Below are positions 29,883 to 39,500 of a stretch of 64,000 nt of DNA, in pieces. Positions within the stretch are counted from its first letter, which is position 1, and every line of letters begins with the position of its first letter. The position numbers and the translations under genes are program-made. This DNA comes from Mesorhizobium loti R88b (lineage in GTDB: Bacteria; Pseudomonadota; Alphaproteobacteria; Rhizobiales; Rhizobiaceae): contig NZ_CP033367.1 of assembly GCF_013170845.1 (NCBI RefSeq), positions 1,054,001-1,118,000 on the forward strand, in the 5' to 3' direction. Below the pieces are notes generated by a model. That model ran no database searches and had not been told where the DNA came from. It saw nothing but the letters and a program-made list of their open reading frames with translations.

Positions 29883-31118
29883 ATGCAATTCGACCTCCTG
29901 TTGAAGGGCGGCCGGCTGATCGATCCGGCGTCCGGCATCGATGCGCCGCGCGATGTTGCCATTGCCAATGGCCGTGTCGCCGCGGTCGAGGCCGACCTCC
30001 CGGCGGAGCGCGCCAATCAGGTGGTCGACACGACAGGCTGCATCGTCGCGCCTGGCCTGGTCGACCTGCACAGCCACGTCTACTGGGGCGGCACCTCGCT
30101 CGGTGTCGATGCCGACCGGCTCGCCGCCAAAAGCGGCACCACCACCTTCATCGATGCGGGCAGTGCGGGCGCCGGCAATTTCCTCGGCTTCCGCCGCCAT
30201 GTCATGGAGCGCTCGAAAGTGCGCATCCTGGCCTATGTCAACATTTCCTTTGCCGGCATTTTCGGCTTCTCGCAGACGGTTTCGGTCGGTGAATGCAGCG
30301 ATCTCAATCTGTGCGAACCGCGCGAGGTGGTTGCCGCCGCGCGCGAGCACGCCGATGTCGTCGTCGGCGTGAAAGTCCGCTCCGGCAAGCATGCCGGCGG
30401 CACCAGCGGCATCGCGCCGGTGGATCTGGCGCTGGAGGCCGCCGACCAGGCAGGCCTGCCGCTGATGGCGCATATCGACGAGCCGCCGCCCGGCCGCTCG
30501 GAAGTGCTGCCGCGCCTGCGCAAGGGCGATATTCTTACGCACTGCTTCCGGCCATTTCCCAACGCGCCGGTGTTTGCCTCCGGCGCGGTGCGGCCCGACA
30601 TGCGGCTGGCGCGCGAGCGTGGCGTCATCTTCGACCTCGGCCACGGCATGGGCTCGTTCGATTTCGAGGTGGCGCGTGCGATGCTGGCCGAGGGCCTGAT
30701 GCCGGACGTGATCTCGAGCGACGTGCATCTCTACTGCGTCGACGGGCCGGCCTTCGACATTCTGGTCTGCATGTCGAAGCTGATGGCGCTCGGCATGCCG
30801 CTGGTCGAGGTTTTGCGCGCGGCAACGCAAGCGCCGGCACAGGCGATCGCGCGGCCGGACCTCGGCACGCTGGCGGTCGGCACCGTCGGCGACGTCGCGG
30901 TGCTTCGCCAGCGCTCTGGCCGCTTCACCTTCGTCGATGCGGTCGGTGCTTCGCTGGTCGCCGACCAGCGACTGGTCTCGGAAGGGATTGTTGTTGGCGG
31001 GACCTGGTGGCCGAACGAGGCGGTCAATGATGTCAGCGAGACGGAGCATTTCGAGGCGCATGCCAACCACACGCATGTCGAGGTGGCGGCACGGCATTTC
31101 GGGCATCGTCACGATTAG
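29883..31118 (+). CDS. Amidohydrolase/deacetylase-family metallohydrolase
   Basis: The 411-residue protein begins MQFDLLLKGGRLIDPASGID and has the metal-site signature DLHSHVYWGGT (about 60-70). The second-shell lysine is in VVGVKVRSGK, which can be carbamylated. Histidines are seen in MAHIDEPP and LTHCFRP, and the final aspartate in ISSDVHLYCVDG. This is the amidohydrolase fold related to dihydroorotases and deacetylases. Substrate is not readable; a metal-dependent hydrolysis of an amide or N-acyl bond is expected. The RidA gene lies 28 bp upstream. The stop faces a palindromic repeat before the convergent flavoprotein. Confidence 0.82.
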   Translation: MQFDLLLKGGRLIDPASGIDAPRDVAIANGRVAAVEADLPAERANQVVDTTGCIVAPGLVDLHSHVYWGGTSLGVDADRLAAKSGTTTFIDAGSAGAGNFLGFRRHVMERSKVRILAYVNISFAGIFGFSQTVSVGECSDLNLCEPREVVAAAREHADVVVGVKVRSGKHAGGTSGIAPVDLALEAADQAGLPLMAHIDEPPPGRSEVLPRLRKGDILTHCFRPFPNAPVFASGAVRPDMRLARERGVIFDLGHGMGSFDFEVARAMLAEGLMPDVISSDVHLYCVDGPAFDILVCMSKLMALGMPLVEVLRAATQAPAQAIARPDLGTLAVGTVGDVAVLRQRSGRFTFVDAVGASLVADQRLVSEGIVVGGTWWPNEAVNDVSETEHFEAHANHTHVEVAARHFGHRHD

Positions 31119-31178
31119 CTGATCTCGGCCGGCAGGGTCGTGCCTGTCTTGCGGCGGATGCGCGTTGGCGAAGGGCTT

Positions 31179-31320
31179 CCCCCACTCCGTCGCTGCTTCG
31201 CAGCGCCACCTCTCCCCCCTCCGGAGGGAGAGGAAGGGTGCCAAGGTTGGCGAACTCGCGCCTTTCCTCTCCCCCGTCGATCGGGGGAGAGGTGTCGAGC
31301 GAAGCTCGACGGAGTGGGGG
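31179..31320. repeat. Compound palindromic repeat, second family
   Basis: About 142 bp between convergent genes. The outer arms CCCCACTCCGTCG and CGACGGAGTGGGG pair. Inside are two hairpins, CCTCTCCC...GGGAGAGG (31209-31233) and CCTCTCCCCC...GGGGGAGAGG (31266-31292). It differs from repeats A-C. It may act as a bidirectional transcript end for the two convergent genes. Confidence 0.82.
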
Positions 31321-31327
31321 TCGAACC

Positions 31328-33115
31328 TTACCCGGCGTTGCTCGGCTTCCCATAAACCGGCGTCGCAATCCCCTCCATCCGCGCCTTGATCTGCAGCGCC
31401 ACATATTTCGAATAAAACCGCGACAGCGCCAGATTGCCGCCGTGAAACCATAGCGCTTCCTGCGCCGTCGGCTTCCACATGTTGCGCAGCTCGCCTTGCC
31501 AGGGGCCGGGGTCGCCCTTGACGCCGGAGCCAAGGCCCCAGCACGGCCCGACCTTGTCGGCGACCTCGCGCGAGACGAGCGCGGCGACCTTCTCGTTCAT
31601 CGACTGGTAGCCGGTGCAGGCGATGATGGCGTCGGCTTCGAGCTCGGTGCCGTCCTCGAACAGGATGCCTTTCGCCGTCAGAGACTTGATGGCGACGCCG
31701 CTGCGGATGCCGATCTTGCCGTCGATGATCAGATCCGAGGCGCCGACATCGATGTAATAGCCGGAGCCGGTGCGGTAGGCCTTCATCAGCAGGCCGGTCT
31801 CGTCGTCGCCGAAGTCGATGGCAAAGCCCGAGGCGCGCAAGCGATCGTAGAAGGCCGCGTCGCGCGCCTTGATCACCTCGTAGAGCGCGCGCTGACCCTT
31901 GGGCACCAGCGCGAACGGCGTCGAGGCGACGATCATGTCGGCCTTTTCGGTGGTAATGCCGCGCGCCAGCGCACTTTCCGAGAAGATCTCGAAGCCGACT
32001 TCCATCAGCGTGCTGGACTTGACCACGGTGGTCGGCGAGCGCTGGATCATGGTGACGTCGGCGCCGCTTTCCCAGAGATCGACGCAGACATCATGCCCCG
32101 AACTTGCCGCGCCGATGACGGCAACCTTCTTGCCACGGAATTTGTCGCCGCTCGAATACTGGCTGGAATGCAGCAGCTCGCCCTTGAACTGGTCCGCGCC
32201 CGCCAGGTCGATCTTTCGCGGCGGGCCATAGGCGCCGGTGGCGAAGACGATGTGCTTGGGTTTCAGCGTGATCTGCCGGCCGACGCGGTCGACCACCACG
32301 GTCCACTCTTTCGCGGTCTCGTCATAGGAGGCGCTGAGGCACTTGGTGGCGACCCAGTAGTTGAGCTCCATGACGCGTGTGTACATTTCCAGCCAGTCGC
32401 CCATCTTGTCCTTGGGCGTGAAGACAGGCCAGTTTTCCGGGAACGGAATGTAGGGCAGATGGTCGTACCAGACCGGATCGTGCAGCACGAGCGTGCGGTA
32501 GCGGTTGCGCCAGGAATCGCCCGGGCGCGCGTTCTTCTCGATGACGATGGTCGGCACGCCGAGCTGCCTCAGACGTGCGCCCAGCATGATGCCGCCCTGG
32601 CCGCCGCCGATGACCAGGCAATAGGGTTGTTCCGAGGCGCCGAGTTCACGCGTCTCGCGTGCCCGTGCCTCCGACCAGGTCTCGCGCTCTGGGTCCGCCT
32701 TGTGGCGCACGCCGAGCGGCCGCTCCGCGCCCTTGCGCTCCTCGAACCCCTTGAGGTCGGTCATCGCCGTGAATAGGGTCCGGCAACGGCCGTCGCGCAG
32801 GCGCAGGCTGCCCTGGCCCGAGGCGACTGCCGTTTCGAATGTGAACCAGGCTTCAACAGTGCCTTCGTCCGCGGTCGCCTCGCCGGTGAGACGCCATGCC
32901 GTTGGCTTGGTGGTGGCCAGCGTGGACGTGAGCATGCCGGCGATGGTGTCGCGGCCTTCCATGGTGGTGACGTTCCAGGTGAAGGTCAGAAGGTCGCGCC
33001 AGTAGCAGTCGTCGACGAACAGGTTGCTCGCGGCTTGTATGTCGCCGGCTTCTAGCGCTTGCGCAAGGGAGTCGAGCCATACGGCGGCCTGTTTCGTTGG
33101 TGCGATCTCGAGCAT
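31328..33115 (-). CDS. FAD-dependent oxidoreductase (FMO/CzcO-like) with N-terminal SnoaL-like domain
   Basis: The ATG at 33115 (MLEIAPTKQAAVWLD) gives 595 residues. Residues about 1-130 look like a SnoaL/NTF2-like domain (LFVDDCYWRDLLTFTWNVTT). From about 165 the chain has an FAD motif (VIGGGQGGIMLGARLRQLG), FATGAYGPP, an NADP motif (KVAVIGAASSGHDVC) and ACTGY near the C terminus. This is the layout of flavin monooxygenase-like CzcO/YUCCA-type proteins. The reaction cannot be read; YUCCA similarity hints at indole compounds but is not evidence of it. It is downstream of the RpiR gene on the same strand. Confidence 0.84.
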   Translation of the reverse strand: MLEIAPTKQAAVWLDSLAQALEAGDIQAASNLFVDDCYWRDLLTFTWNVTTMEGRDTIAGMLTSTLATTKPTAWRLTGEATADEGTVEAWFTFETAVASGQGSLRLRDGRCRTLFTAMTDLKGFEERKGAERPLGVRHKADPERETWSEARARETRELGASEQPYCLVIGGGQGGIMLGARLRQLGVPTIVIEKNARPGDSWRNRYRTLVLHDPVWYDHLPYIPFPENWPVFTPKDKMGDWLEMYTRVMELNYWVATKCLSASYDETAKEWTVVVDRVGRQITLKPKHIVFATGAYGPPRKIDLAGADQFKGELLHSSQYSSGDKFRGKKVAVIGAASSGHDVCVDLWESGADVTMIQRSPTTVVKSSTLMEVGFEIFSESALARGITTEKADMIVASTPFALVPKGQRALYEVIKARDAAFYDRLRASGFAIDFGDDETGLLMKAYRTGSGYYIDVGASDLIIDGKIGIRSGVAIKSLTAKGILFEDGTELEADAIIACTGYQSMNEKVAALVSREVADKVGPCWGLGSGVKGDPGPWQGELRNMWKPTAQEALWFHGGNLALSRFYSKYVALQIKARMEGIATPVYGKPSNAG

Positions 33116-33199
33116 TCTTTCCCTCTTTGCTGCGGTGCCCAATCTGTATTGGGACGATAATTGTCGAAGCCGGCGCCGCCCCTCATCCGCCTGCCGGCA

Positions 33200-33225
33200 C
33201 CTTCTCCCCGTGAACGGGGAGAAGG
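33200..33225. repeat. Short hairpin, REP-like
   Basis: CCTTCTCCCCG and CGGGGAGAAGG pair perfectly around TGAA. The arms resemble the outer arms of repeats A-C. It begins about 7 bp beyond the RpiR stop and has no T-run, so it is more likely a repeat fragment than an intrinsic terminator. Confidence 0.7.
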
Positions 33226-33231
33226 AAAGAA

Positions 33232-34167
33232 CTAGTCCCCGAGCGGCTCCATCTCCTTGCCGGTGCGGTGGATCTGGGCGTTGTATTTGATGCGTCGGAC
33301 CGTCTCGCGGGCGGAGCCGTCGAGCTTGTAGGCGGAGGCCACGGCCAGCAAGTCGATCGCCGCCAGGAAGGCATAGCGCGAGGCCGTCGGCTTCAGCGTG
33401 TCGGGATATTCTGATACCGCCACCGTCAGCCTGACGTCGCAGGCGCGGGCGAGATCGGTGTCGGGCGCGGTCACGGCGATCGCGTTGGCGCGATAGTGCT
33501 TGGCGAGTTCGACGGCCTCGATCACCTCGCGCGTGCGCCCGGTCGCCGAAATGGCGATCACCAGGTCGCCGGGCTTCAAGGTCGAGGCGGTCATGCGCAT
33601 CAGATAGGGGTCGCACTGGGCGCTGACGGTAATGCCATAGCGAAACAGCCGGTACTGGGTTTCCTGTGCCAGCGCCGAGGAACTGCCGCCGAGGCCGAAG
33701 ACGGTGACCTGGCGTGCCTTGGCGATCAGTTCAGCGGCCTTTTGCAGCTCACCCGGGTCGATCTGCCGCTCGGCCTCCTGCAGCGCCCGGCGCGCTTCGC
33801 CGAAGACGGCGTTCCAGAACGGCATGCCATTGTCGTTGCTGACGGTCGGCGACTTGGCCAGGTAGAGCGCGCCGACGACCAGGCTCTGCGCCAGCTTCAG
33901 CTTGAAATCGCGCACGCCCTCGCAGCCGATGGCGCGGCAGAATCGGGTCACCGTCGGTTCGCTGACGCCGGCGCGTTCGGCAATCGCCGCATTGGAGGCA
34001 TCGACGGCGTATTTGACATCGTCGAGCACGACATCGGCGACACGGCGTTCGGCCGGGCGCAGTTCCGCGTAGGAATCCTTGACCAGCGAGATGATGTCGG
34101 GGATGCGCCTGAGGTCGCGTCCCTCCGCATCTCCAGCGCTGCCTTCCCTGCTGTCAGCTTCGGTCAT
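33232..34167 (-). CDS. MurR/RpiR family transcriptional regulator
   Basis: From ATG 34167 (MTEADSREGSAG) it is 311 residues; the frame stays open to 34233 but the first start with AGGGAAG upstream is this one. The N-terminal helix-turn-helix contains AAIAERAGVSEPTVTRFCRA (about 62-81). The C-terminal SIS domain has VFGLGGSSSALAQETQYRLF and IAISATGRTREVIEAVELAK, which bind phosphosugars. It may control the M24 peptidase gene upstream or the flavoprotein gene downstream. The inducer is unknown. Confidence 0.87.
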   Translation of the reverse strand: MTEADSREGSAGDAEGRDLRRIPDIISLVKDSYAELRPAERRVADVVLDDVKYAVDASNAAIAERAGVSEPTVTRFCRAIGCEGVRDFKLKLAQSLVVGALYLAKSPTVSNDNGMPFWNAVFGEARRALQEAERQIDPGELQKAAELIAKARQVTVFGLGGSSSALAQETQYRLFRYGITVSAQCDPYLMRMTASTLKPGDLVIAISATGRTREVIEAVELAKHYRANAIAVTAPDTDLARACDVRLTVAVSEYPDTLKPTASRYAFLAAIDLLAVASAYKLDGSARETVRRIKYNAQIHRTGKEMEPLGD

Positions 34168-34357
34168 GAAGTCGATCTTCCCTGCACCTTTTTCGACCTG
34201 ACCTCTTACCATGTTTGCACGCTGTCGTTCCATGCGCCTGGCGGCGTTGCAACCGCTGCGTGCCGCAAGGGAATGTCGCCCGCCTGCGGGCGAGATAACA
34301 ACGCCGAAGCTTGGCGTTCAGGCAGCGACCAAGATCTATCACACGGCGTCCGGCGAC

Positions 34358-35599
34358 CTACCCAATCCTCTCCAGCCGCCTTGGCAGCCGGTTCATCGGC
34401 AGGGGCCCATCTGCAGTGATCAGGAACTGATCCTCGAGATTGAAGCTGGCGAGGCCGTCTATGTAGAGCGGGATCTCGAAGGCCAGCACCATGCCCGCTT
34501 CGATGACGACATCGCTGTCGGCCGCAATAAATGGCCATTGCTCGGAGAAGACCGATTGCCCGACGCTGTGGCCGAAATGGCCGCGGCGATAGGAGCTCAG
34601 GCCTTGTCGGGCGAGGCTCTCGGTGGTGATGCGGTGGACATGGGCGAGCGTGTTTCCAGGGATCAGCACCGCCAGCCCGTCGTCGAAAGCGCGTTCGGCG
34701 ATCGCATGCAATTCGGCCTGGTCGGCGGAAGGCGCTCCGAAGGTGAAGTTGCGTGACATGTCGGAGGCATAACCGCCAACCGTGCAGACCATGTCGCATT
34801 TCAGCGGATCGCCAGCCTCTGCCCTGGCATCGGCGCCCTTGGCCCGGGCACCGAGCGTCACATATTCGGCTGTCACGACCGGATGCGACAGCCCGGCCGC
34901 GGCCTCAGCGACGCCTTTGCGGTAGAGCGCGACGAGGTCGGCCTGGCGCATGCCGGCCATGGCATCGACCTGCAGCCGCTCCAGCCCGGCTTCCGAGAGA
35001 AAAATGCCTTGCTGCAGCAGATCGATCTCGCGTTGCGACTTGATGGACCGCAACCTGTCCAGGACCGATGAGCCGTCGACGACAGGGCAATCCGGCAGCA
35101 GCGCCTGGATGGCCGCGAAATCGGCTGCGGGAATAAAGTCGAGGTCGATGCCGAGCGTTGCGCGTTCCAGTCCGAATTCGGCGAGCAAGGCCTGCAACTG
35201 GCGCACGGAGCCGGCAAGATCGAAGGTCGCGGGACGGGAGAAATCCGGCGCGCGGCCAAGCGCGGCAAGGCCGGCCTCGATGCGCTCGTCTAGAAGACCG
35301 TGAGTGCCTGTAGCCAGGGGTACGGATTCGATCCAGATCGGGTGCGACCGCACCACCGCTTCCGGTGCGGCGATCCGCAGCTGCGCCACGTTGAAGTCGG
35401 CCACGACAACGCCGATCGGCAGGTCTTGCCGGGCCGGGATGACGACGAAGCCGGCGCCGGCACGCCGGAACAGGCCGGCCGGGCCGATCCATGCGCCGGT
35501 CGCATAGTGGAAGGCCTCGGGCGCCGACAGCACGAGTGCTTCGATGCCGGCCTGTTCCATCACATGCGCGGCGCGCTCACGGTCGACGAAGCCTGTCAT
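34358..35599 (-). CDS. M24 family metallopeptidase (Xaa-Pro peptidase/creatinase-like)
   Basis: The ATG at 35599 is preceded by GGAGAG and gives 413 residues. The N-terminal creatinase-like domain runs to about 175. The C-terminal pita-bread domain shows all five metal ligands: Asp in DPLKCDMVC, Asp in ASDMSRNF, His in GHFGHSVGQ, Glu in LAFEIPLY, and Glu in FNLEDQFLI. It could cleave proline-containing peptides or hydrolyse creatine-like amidines; the sequence alone does not decide. The RpiR gene follows 190 bp downstream on the same strand. Confidence 0.85.
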   Translation of the reverse strand: MTGFVDRERAAHVMEQAGIEALVLSAPEAFHYATGAWIGPAGLFRRAGAGFVVIPARQDLPIGVVVADFNVAQLRIAAPEAVVRSHPIWIESVPLATGTHGLLDERIEAGLAALGRAPDFSRPATFDLAGSVRQLQALLAEFGLERATLGIDLDFIPAADFAAIQALLPDCPVVDGSSVLDRLRSIKSQREIDLLQQGIFLSEAGLERLQVDAMAGMRQADLVALYRKGVAEAAAGLSHPVVTAEYVTLGARAKGADARAEAGDPLKCDMVCTVGGYASDMSRNFTFGAPSADQAELHAIAERAFDDGLAVLIPGNTLAHVHRITTESLARQGLSSYRRGHFGHSVGQSVFSEQWPFIAADSDVVIEAGMVLAFEIPLYIDGLASFNLEDQFLITADGPLPMNRLPRRLERIG

Positions 35600-35768
35600 G
35601 GTGCTCTCCGGATGTCCGAAGCGGCAAGGGAGCATTGCACAGAGCGACAATCAAGCCAGTTGCTCGCTGATGACGGTCTGCGGGCGCCTTGCATTGGCGA
35701 CATTCGAGACTTGCCGAGGCCAATCGCAAAGGCATCCGATCCGTGGACGTTGGCGATCCACCGAACCC

Positions 35769-36335
35769 CTACTTGATCGTCTCCAGCTTGGCGATGGCCG
35801 CGGTGAAGCCGGCCAGTGACACCGGGATGGTGACCGGCTTGCGGGTGACCGATTCCATGCCGATGTTCAGATTGGTTCCCGACTTCATCGCCTTGACCAG
35901 CTCCGGCGACAGCGGCGTGGCGGCATAGGCGCCGTTCTGGTCGCTGGTCTGGATGGCGATGACGACCTTTTGCCCCTGGTCGACCTGGTAGCTGGCGCCG
36001 GATGGCAGGAACAGGCCGTGCGGCAGAGCGAGCAGCATGGCCAGGCTGCCATTGCCGCTGTCTCGGCGCACGGTCACGGTCAACACGCGCTGGCCGGTCT
36101 TGGCCTCGGTCAGGTTCTGCGACACCTGGCATTGAAGCTCGGAATTCGCCGAGCCGCTGGAGCAGTTCACCGCCCACGGATTGGCGTCGGCCGGCTTGGG
36201 TTGAGCCTCCTTGGCCTGGGCCGGTTTGGCGGCATCCTCGGCAAGAACGGGTCCGGCGACGGCCAAAATCAGCCACAAGACGCCAAATCCCGCGGTCAGG
36301 CCTATTCTATTAGACCGTACTAATATTGATGCCAT
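35769..36335 (-). CDS. Invasion-associated locus B (IalB) family periplasmic protein
   Basis: The ATG at 36335 gives 188 residues with a signal peptide (MASILVRSNRIGL, hydrophobic FGVLWLILAVAGPVLA). A Lys/Ala/Pro-rich linker (AKPAQAKEAQPK) follows, then the IalB-like domain WAVNCSSGSANSELQCQVSQ with two cysteines. Later segments are LALPHGLFLPSGASYQVDQG and NLNIGMESVTRKPVTIPVSL. IalB proteins are periplasmic or outer-membrane-associated in alphaproteobacteria and their function is not settled. It starts 256 bp from the divergent giant autotransporter gene, so it could share a promoter region. The open frame continues upstream to 36473. Confidence 0.82.
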   Translation of the reverse strand: MASILVRSNRIGLTAGFGVLWLILAVAGPVLAEDAAKPAQAKEAQPKPADANPWAVNCSSGSANSELQCQVSQNLTEAKTGQRVLTVTVRRDSGNGSLAMLLALPHGLFLPSGASYQVDQGQKVVIAIQTSDQNGAYAATPLSPELVKAMKSGTNLNIGMESVTRKPVTIPVSLAGFTAAIAKLETIK

Positions 36336-36522
36336 GTCTTCCGTGCCCGCCAAATTCCCCGCTTCGGACCGGTATTTTCCGCAGCAAAGGCTTGATACTA
36401 CACTGGGAACCGTTGCGAAAGGCGGAGTCCCGGCAAGACAGCCGACGAAACTACTGTGACCATCCTGCCACACACAAGAACTTTAGCATGAATTCAATGA
36501 ATTCGAGGCACCCCAGACTCGC

Positions 36523-36530
36523 TATACAAT
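36523..36530 (+). promoter_or_regulatory. Possible -10 element upstream of the giant autotransporter gene
   Basis: TATACAAT stands 61 bp before the ATG in the AT-richer divergent region. I could not identify a -35 element with good spacing, so this is only a candidate. Confidence 0.3.
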
Positions 36531-36546
36531 AGAATTCGCGTAAAAA

Positions 36547-36569
36547 CTTGCACACGTGGGACGTGCAAG
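36547..36569 (+). promoter_or_regulatory. Small inverted repeat in the leader of the giant gene
   Basis: CTTGCAC (36547-36553) and GTGCAAG (36563-36569) pair across a 9-base loop, 21 bp before the ATG. It could be an mRNA hairpin near the ribosome binding region or a protein binding site. Confidence 0.4.
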
Positions 36570-36590
36570 TCCCGGAAGGACTCGCCAGGG

Positions 36591-39500
36591 ATGGGAACTA
36601 CCGAGAAGTCTCGGCAAGTTGGTGAGATGGCAGCGCGTGGGGAGGGTTTCCACGTGCGCGCTGGGTTTCGCCGTTCGCAAATTGCAAGACAGTTGTGGAA
36701 GACGACAGCCCTGACGGCACTGACGCTCGGCCTTTCTGGCGTCGTCGCACACGCCGATCCGGACGGGCTCTGGCAGCCGCAGATCCGCGCCATCATCGGC
36801 GCCGACAACAATGGCGGCAACGCCGCGCTCGAAGGCTTCATCCCGATCAAGCAGACGGCCGAATCGGTGCTGTTCCTGGATGTCCGGGCCAAGCACGATT
36901 TCAAGGATGCTTCCGGCCAGGACATCGGCCTTGGCATTCGCCGCATCGTCAACCCCGACCTGATGCTCGGCGGCTACGCCTATATCAACGTCGAGAACTA
37001 CAACAGCACGCAGTTCACCGCCGGCACGCTGGGCGTCGAGGCGATCACGCCGAATTTCGACGCGCATGTGAACGTCTTCATCCCGATCAAGGGCGACTCG
37101 ACCGACCATTCGGTCTCGTCTTCCCTGTCGATGGTCAGCAACCAGCTGATCGAACAGATATCCGTGCTCGACCATCGCGATTACGCGGCCTGGGGCATCG
37201 AAGGCGAGGTCGGTGCAAAGGTGCCGATCAACCTGCCCGACAAGCATTCGCTGCGGCTCGACATTGGCGGTTACCATTTCGAGGATCCGCACGGCGACGA
37301 CGGCAGCGTCACCGGCGCCAAGGCCGGCTTCGAATACACGATCGGCGATGTCTTCGGCAGCGGCACCGAACTGGTGCTGGCCGGCGAGGTCCGCGACGAC
37401 AATCGCGACCACACCCAGTTCGCCGGCAGCGTGCGGCTGAACATCCCGTTCAATCCCGGCCATGGCTCGGACACGACCGGGGCGATCAGCGACGCGGAGC
37501 CGGTCTATCCGGTCAGCGAAGGCCTGCGCAAGCGCGTCAACGAGCGCGTGCGCGGCGATATCGGCGTCAGGGTCCAGTCGCAGGATCTGACCGGCGGCTC
37601 GACCACGCGTGTTGCGATCAACGCCGCCACCAACGCGGCGTTCGGCAAGTTCTATTATGCCGATGGCGTGGGTGCCGGCACCGGCACGTTGGCGGCCCCG
37701 ACGACTCTGGACAGTGCGGTCGCCCAGGCCGGCACCGGTGGCTTCGTGGTGGCACTTGGCGGCAACGGCAATTTGACGACCGCTGGCGTGACGCTGGCGA
37801 ATGGCCAAACCGTCATCGGCGGCGGCGAAAGCGTCACCGCGAAGCTTTTCGGCGGCGGCACCGCCACCTTCAACCTCGGCGGCAGCGACGGCACGATCCA
37901 GGGCACAAACGTCGCCAACAATGTCATAACGCTCGGCAACGGCAACACGCTGAACGGCATCACCATCACCGGCGGCGCCGACGGCATCTTCGGCAACAAC
38001 GTCACCGGCACGACGCTGACCAATGTCACGGTGACGGGTGCCGGCGCCAACGGCGCCGAGTTCACCGGCAATTCGACCAATGTCAGCGCGTCCGGATTCA
38101 CCGCGACCGGCAACGGTCTCGACGGCCTGCACATCCAAGACAACGGCACCTACAATTTCACCGGCACGACGTTGCTGCAGAGCAATCTCGACGACGGTCT
38201 CGATGTCACCGGCCAGGGCACCTACACCTTCGCGACGCTCAATGCGCAGGATAACCACGACGCTGGCATAACCGTGAAGGGGACCTCGGTCGCAGGCAGC
38301 TTCACCACCACCGGCGGCCAGGTGTCGGGCAACCAGGCCCTGGGCGACGACGGTGTCAGCGTCTTCATCGACCCGATTACCGCGCATGTGGTGCTGGATT
38401 CGATCACGCAGACCGGTGGCACGTCGGGTGTGGCGCTCGACCACGTTTCGGGCAGTTTCACCGTCAATGGCGCGACGACGATTTCCAACACGACGGGACC
38501 GGCGATCGCCATTTCAGATTCGCCGGCGACGATCCGCTTCGGCGACATCAACATCACCAATCCCGGCACTGACGGCATCTCGTTCAGCGGCGTCAACGCC
38601 GCGGTGGTGGCCGGCAACATCGTCATTTCCGGCCTCGGCGTCGGCACGGGCCTCGATTTCTCCGGCAGCCAGACGAACTTCACCGCGCAGTCGCTCCACG
38701 TCACGGGCACAAATTCTGCCGGTTCGATCGGCATCGATCTCGTCGATACGACCGGCGATGCCACGATCATAATCACCGATGGCGGCGTCATCAGTGACGT
38801 GGGCACGGGTGTGCGCCTTGGCATTTCCGGCTCTCTCGCCCATTCGGCAAATGCCGAATTCACCTTCGGCGGCGGCTCCATTTCAGGTACGGCATCACTC
38901 GACGCGCGCGGCCTCAACCAGACGCTCGGCCACTATGCGTTCGGCTCGACAACTTTCAGCGTGCCGCAACTCTTCGACACGCAGAATGTTATCTTTGTCG
39001 GCGCGACAGCGACCGGACTGATGGATGGATCGTCGCTGTCGGATCTCGCTTCGGTCACCACTGCCGACGCCAATACCAACGCCGACGCGATCTTCGTGCT
39101 GGTCAACAATCCCACCAACACGGCCATCGACGCTTCAGGCGGCTTCTCGCTGAGCACGGGCCAGACCCTGGCGTCGTTCGGCAATGGACGCAGCTTCTCG
39201 CTTGGCGGTGTCCCGATCAACGTCACTGGCGACAATGTCGCGCATGACGAGGTCGTTTCGGACCCCACCGGCGGTGCAGCGACGCTGACCAATTCCGGAG
39301 CGGGCGCCGTCGTCACGGCCGCCAGCGGCAACTCACTGCAGGACTTCAACATTTCCGGCGGCAGCGCAGCGGGTATCAGCGCCTCCGGCGTCACCGGCCT
39401 GACCGTCCAGGGCGTCACGGTCGGTGGCGTTGCCACGGGGCTTTCGCTCAACAATTTCACCGGCCCCGGCACCTTCACCAATTTCGACGTCACCAGCGCC

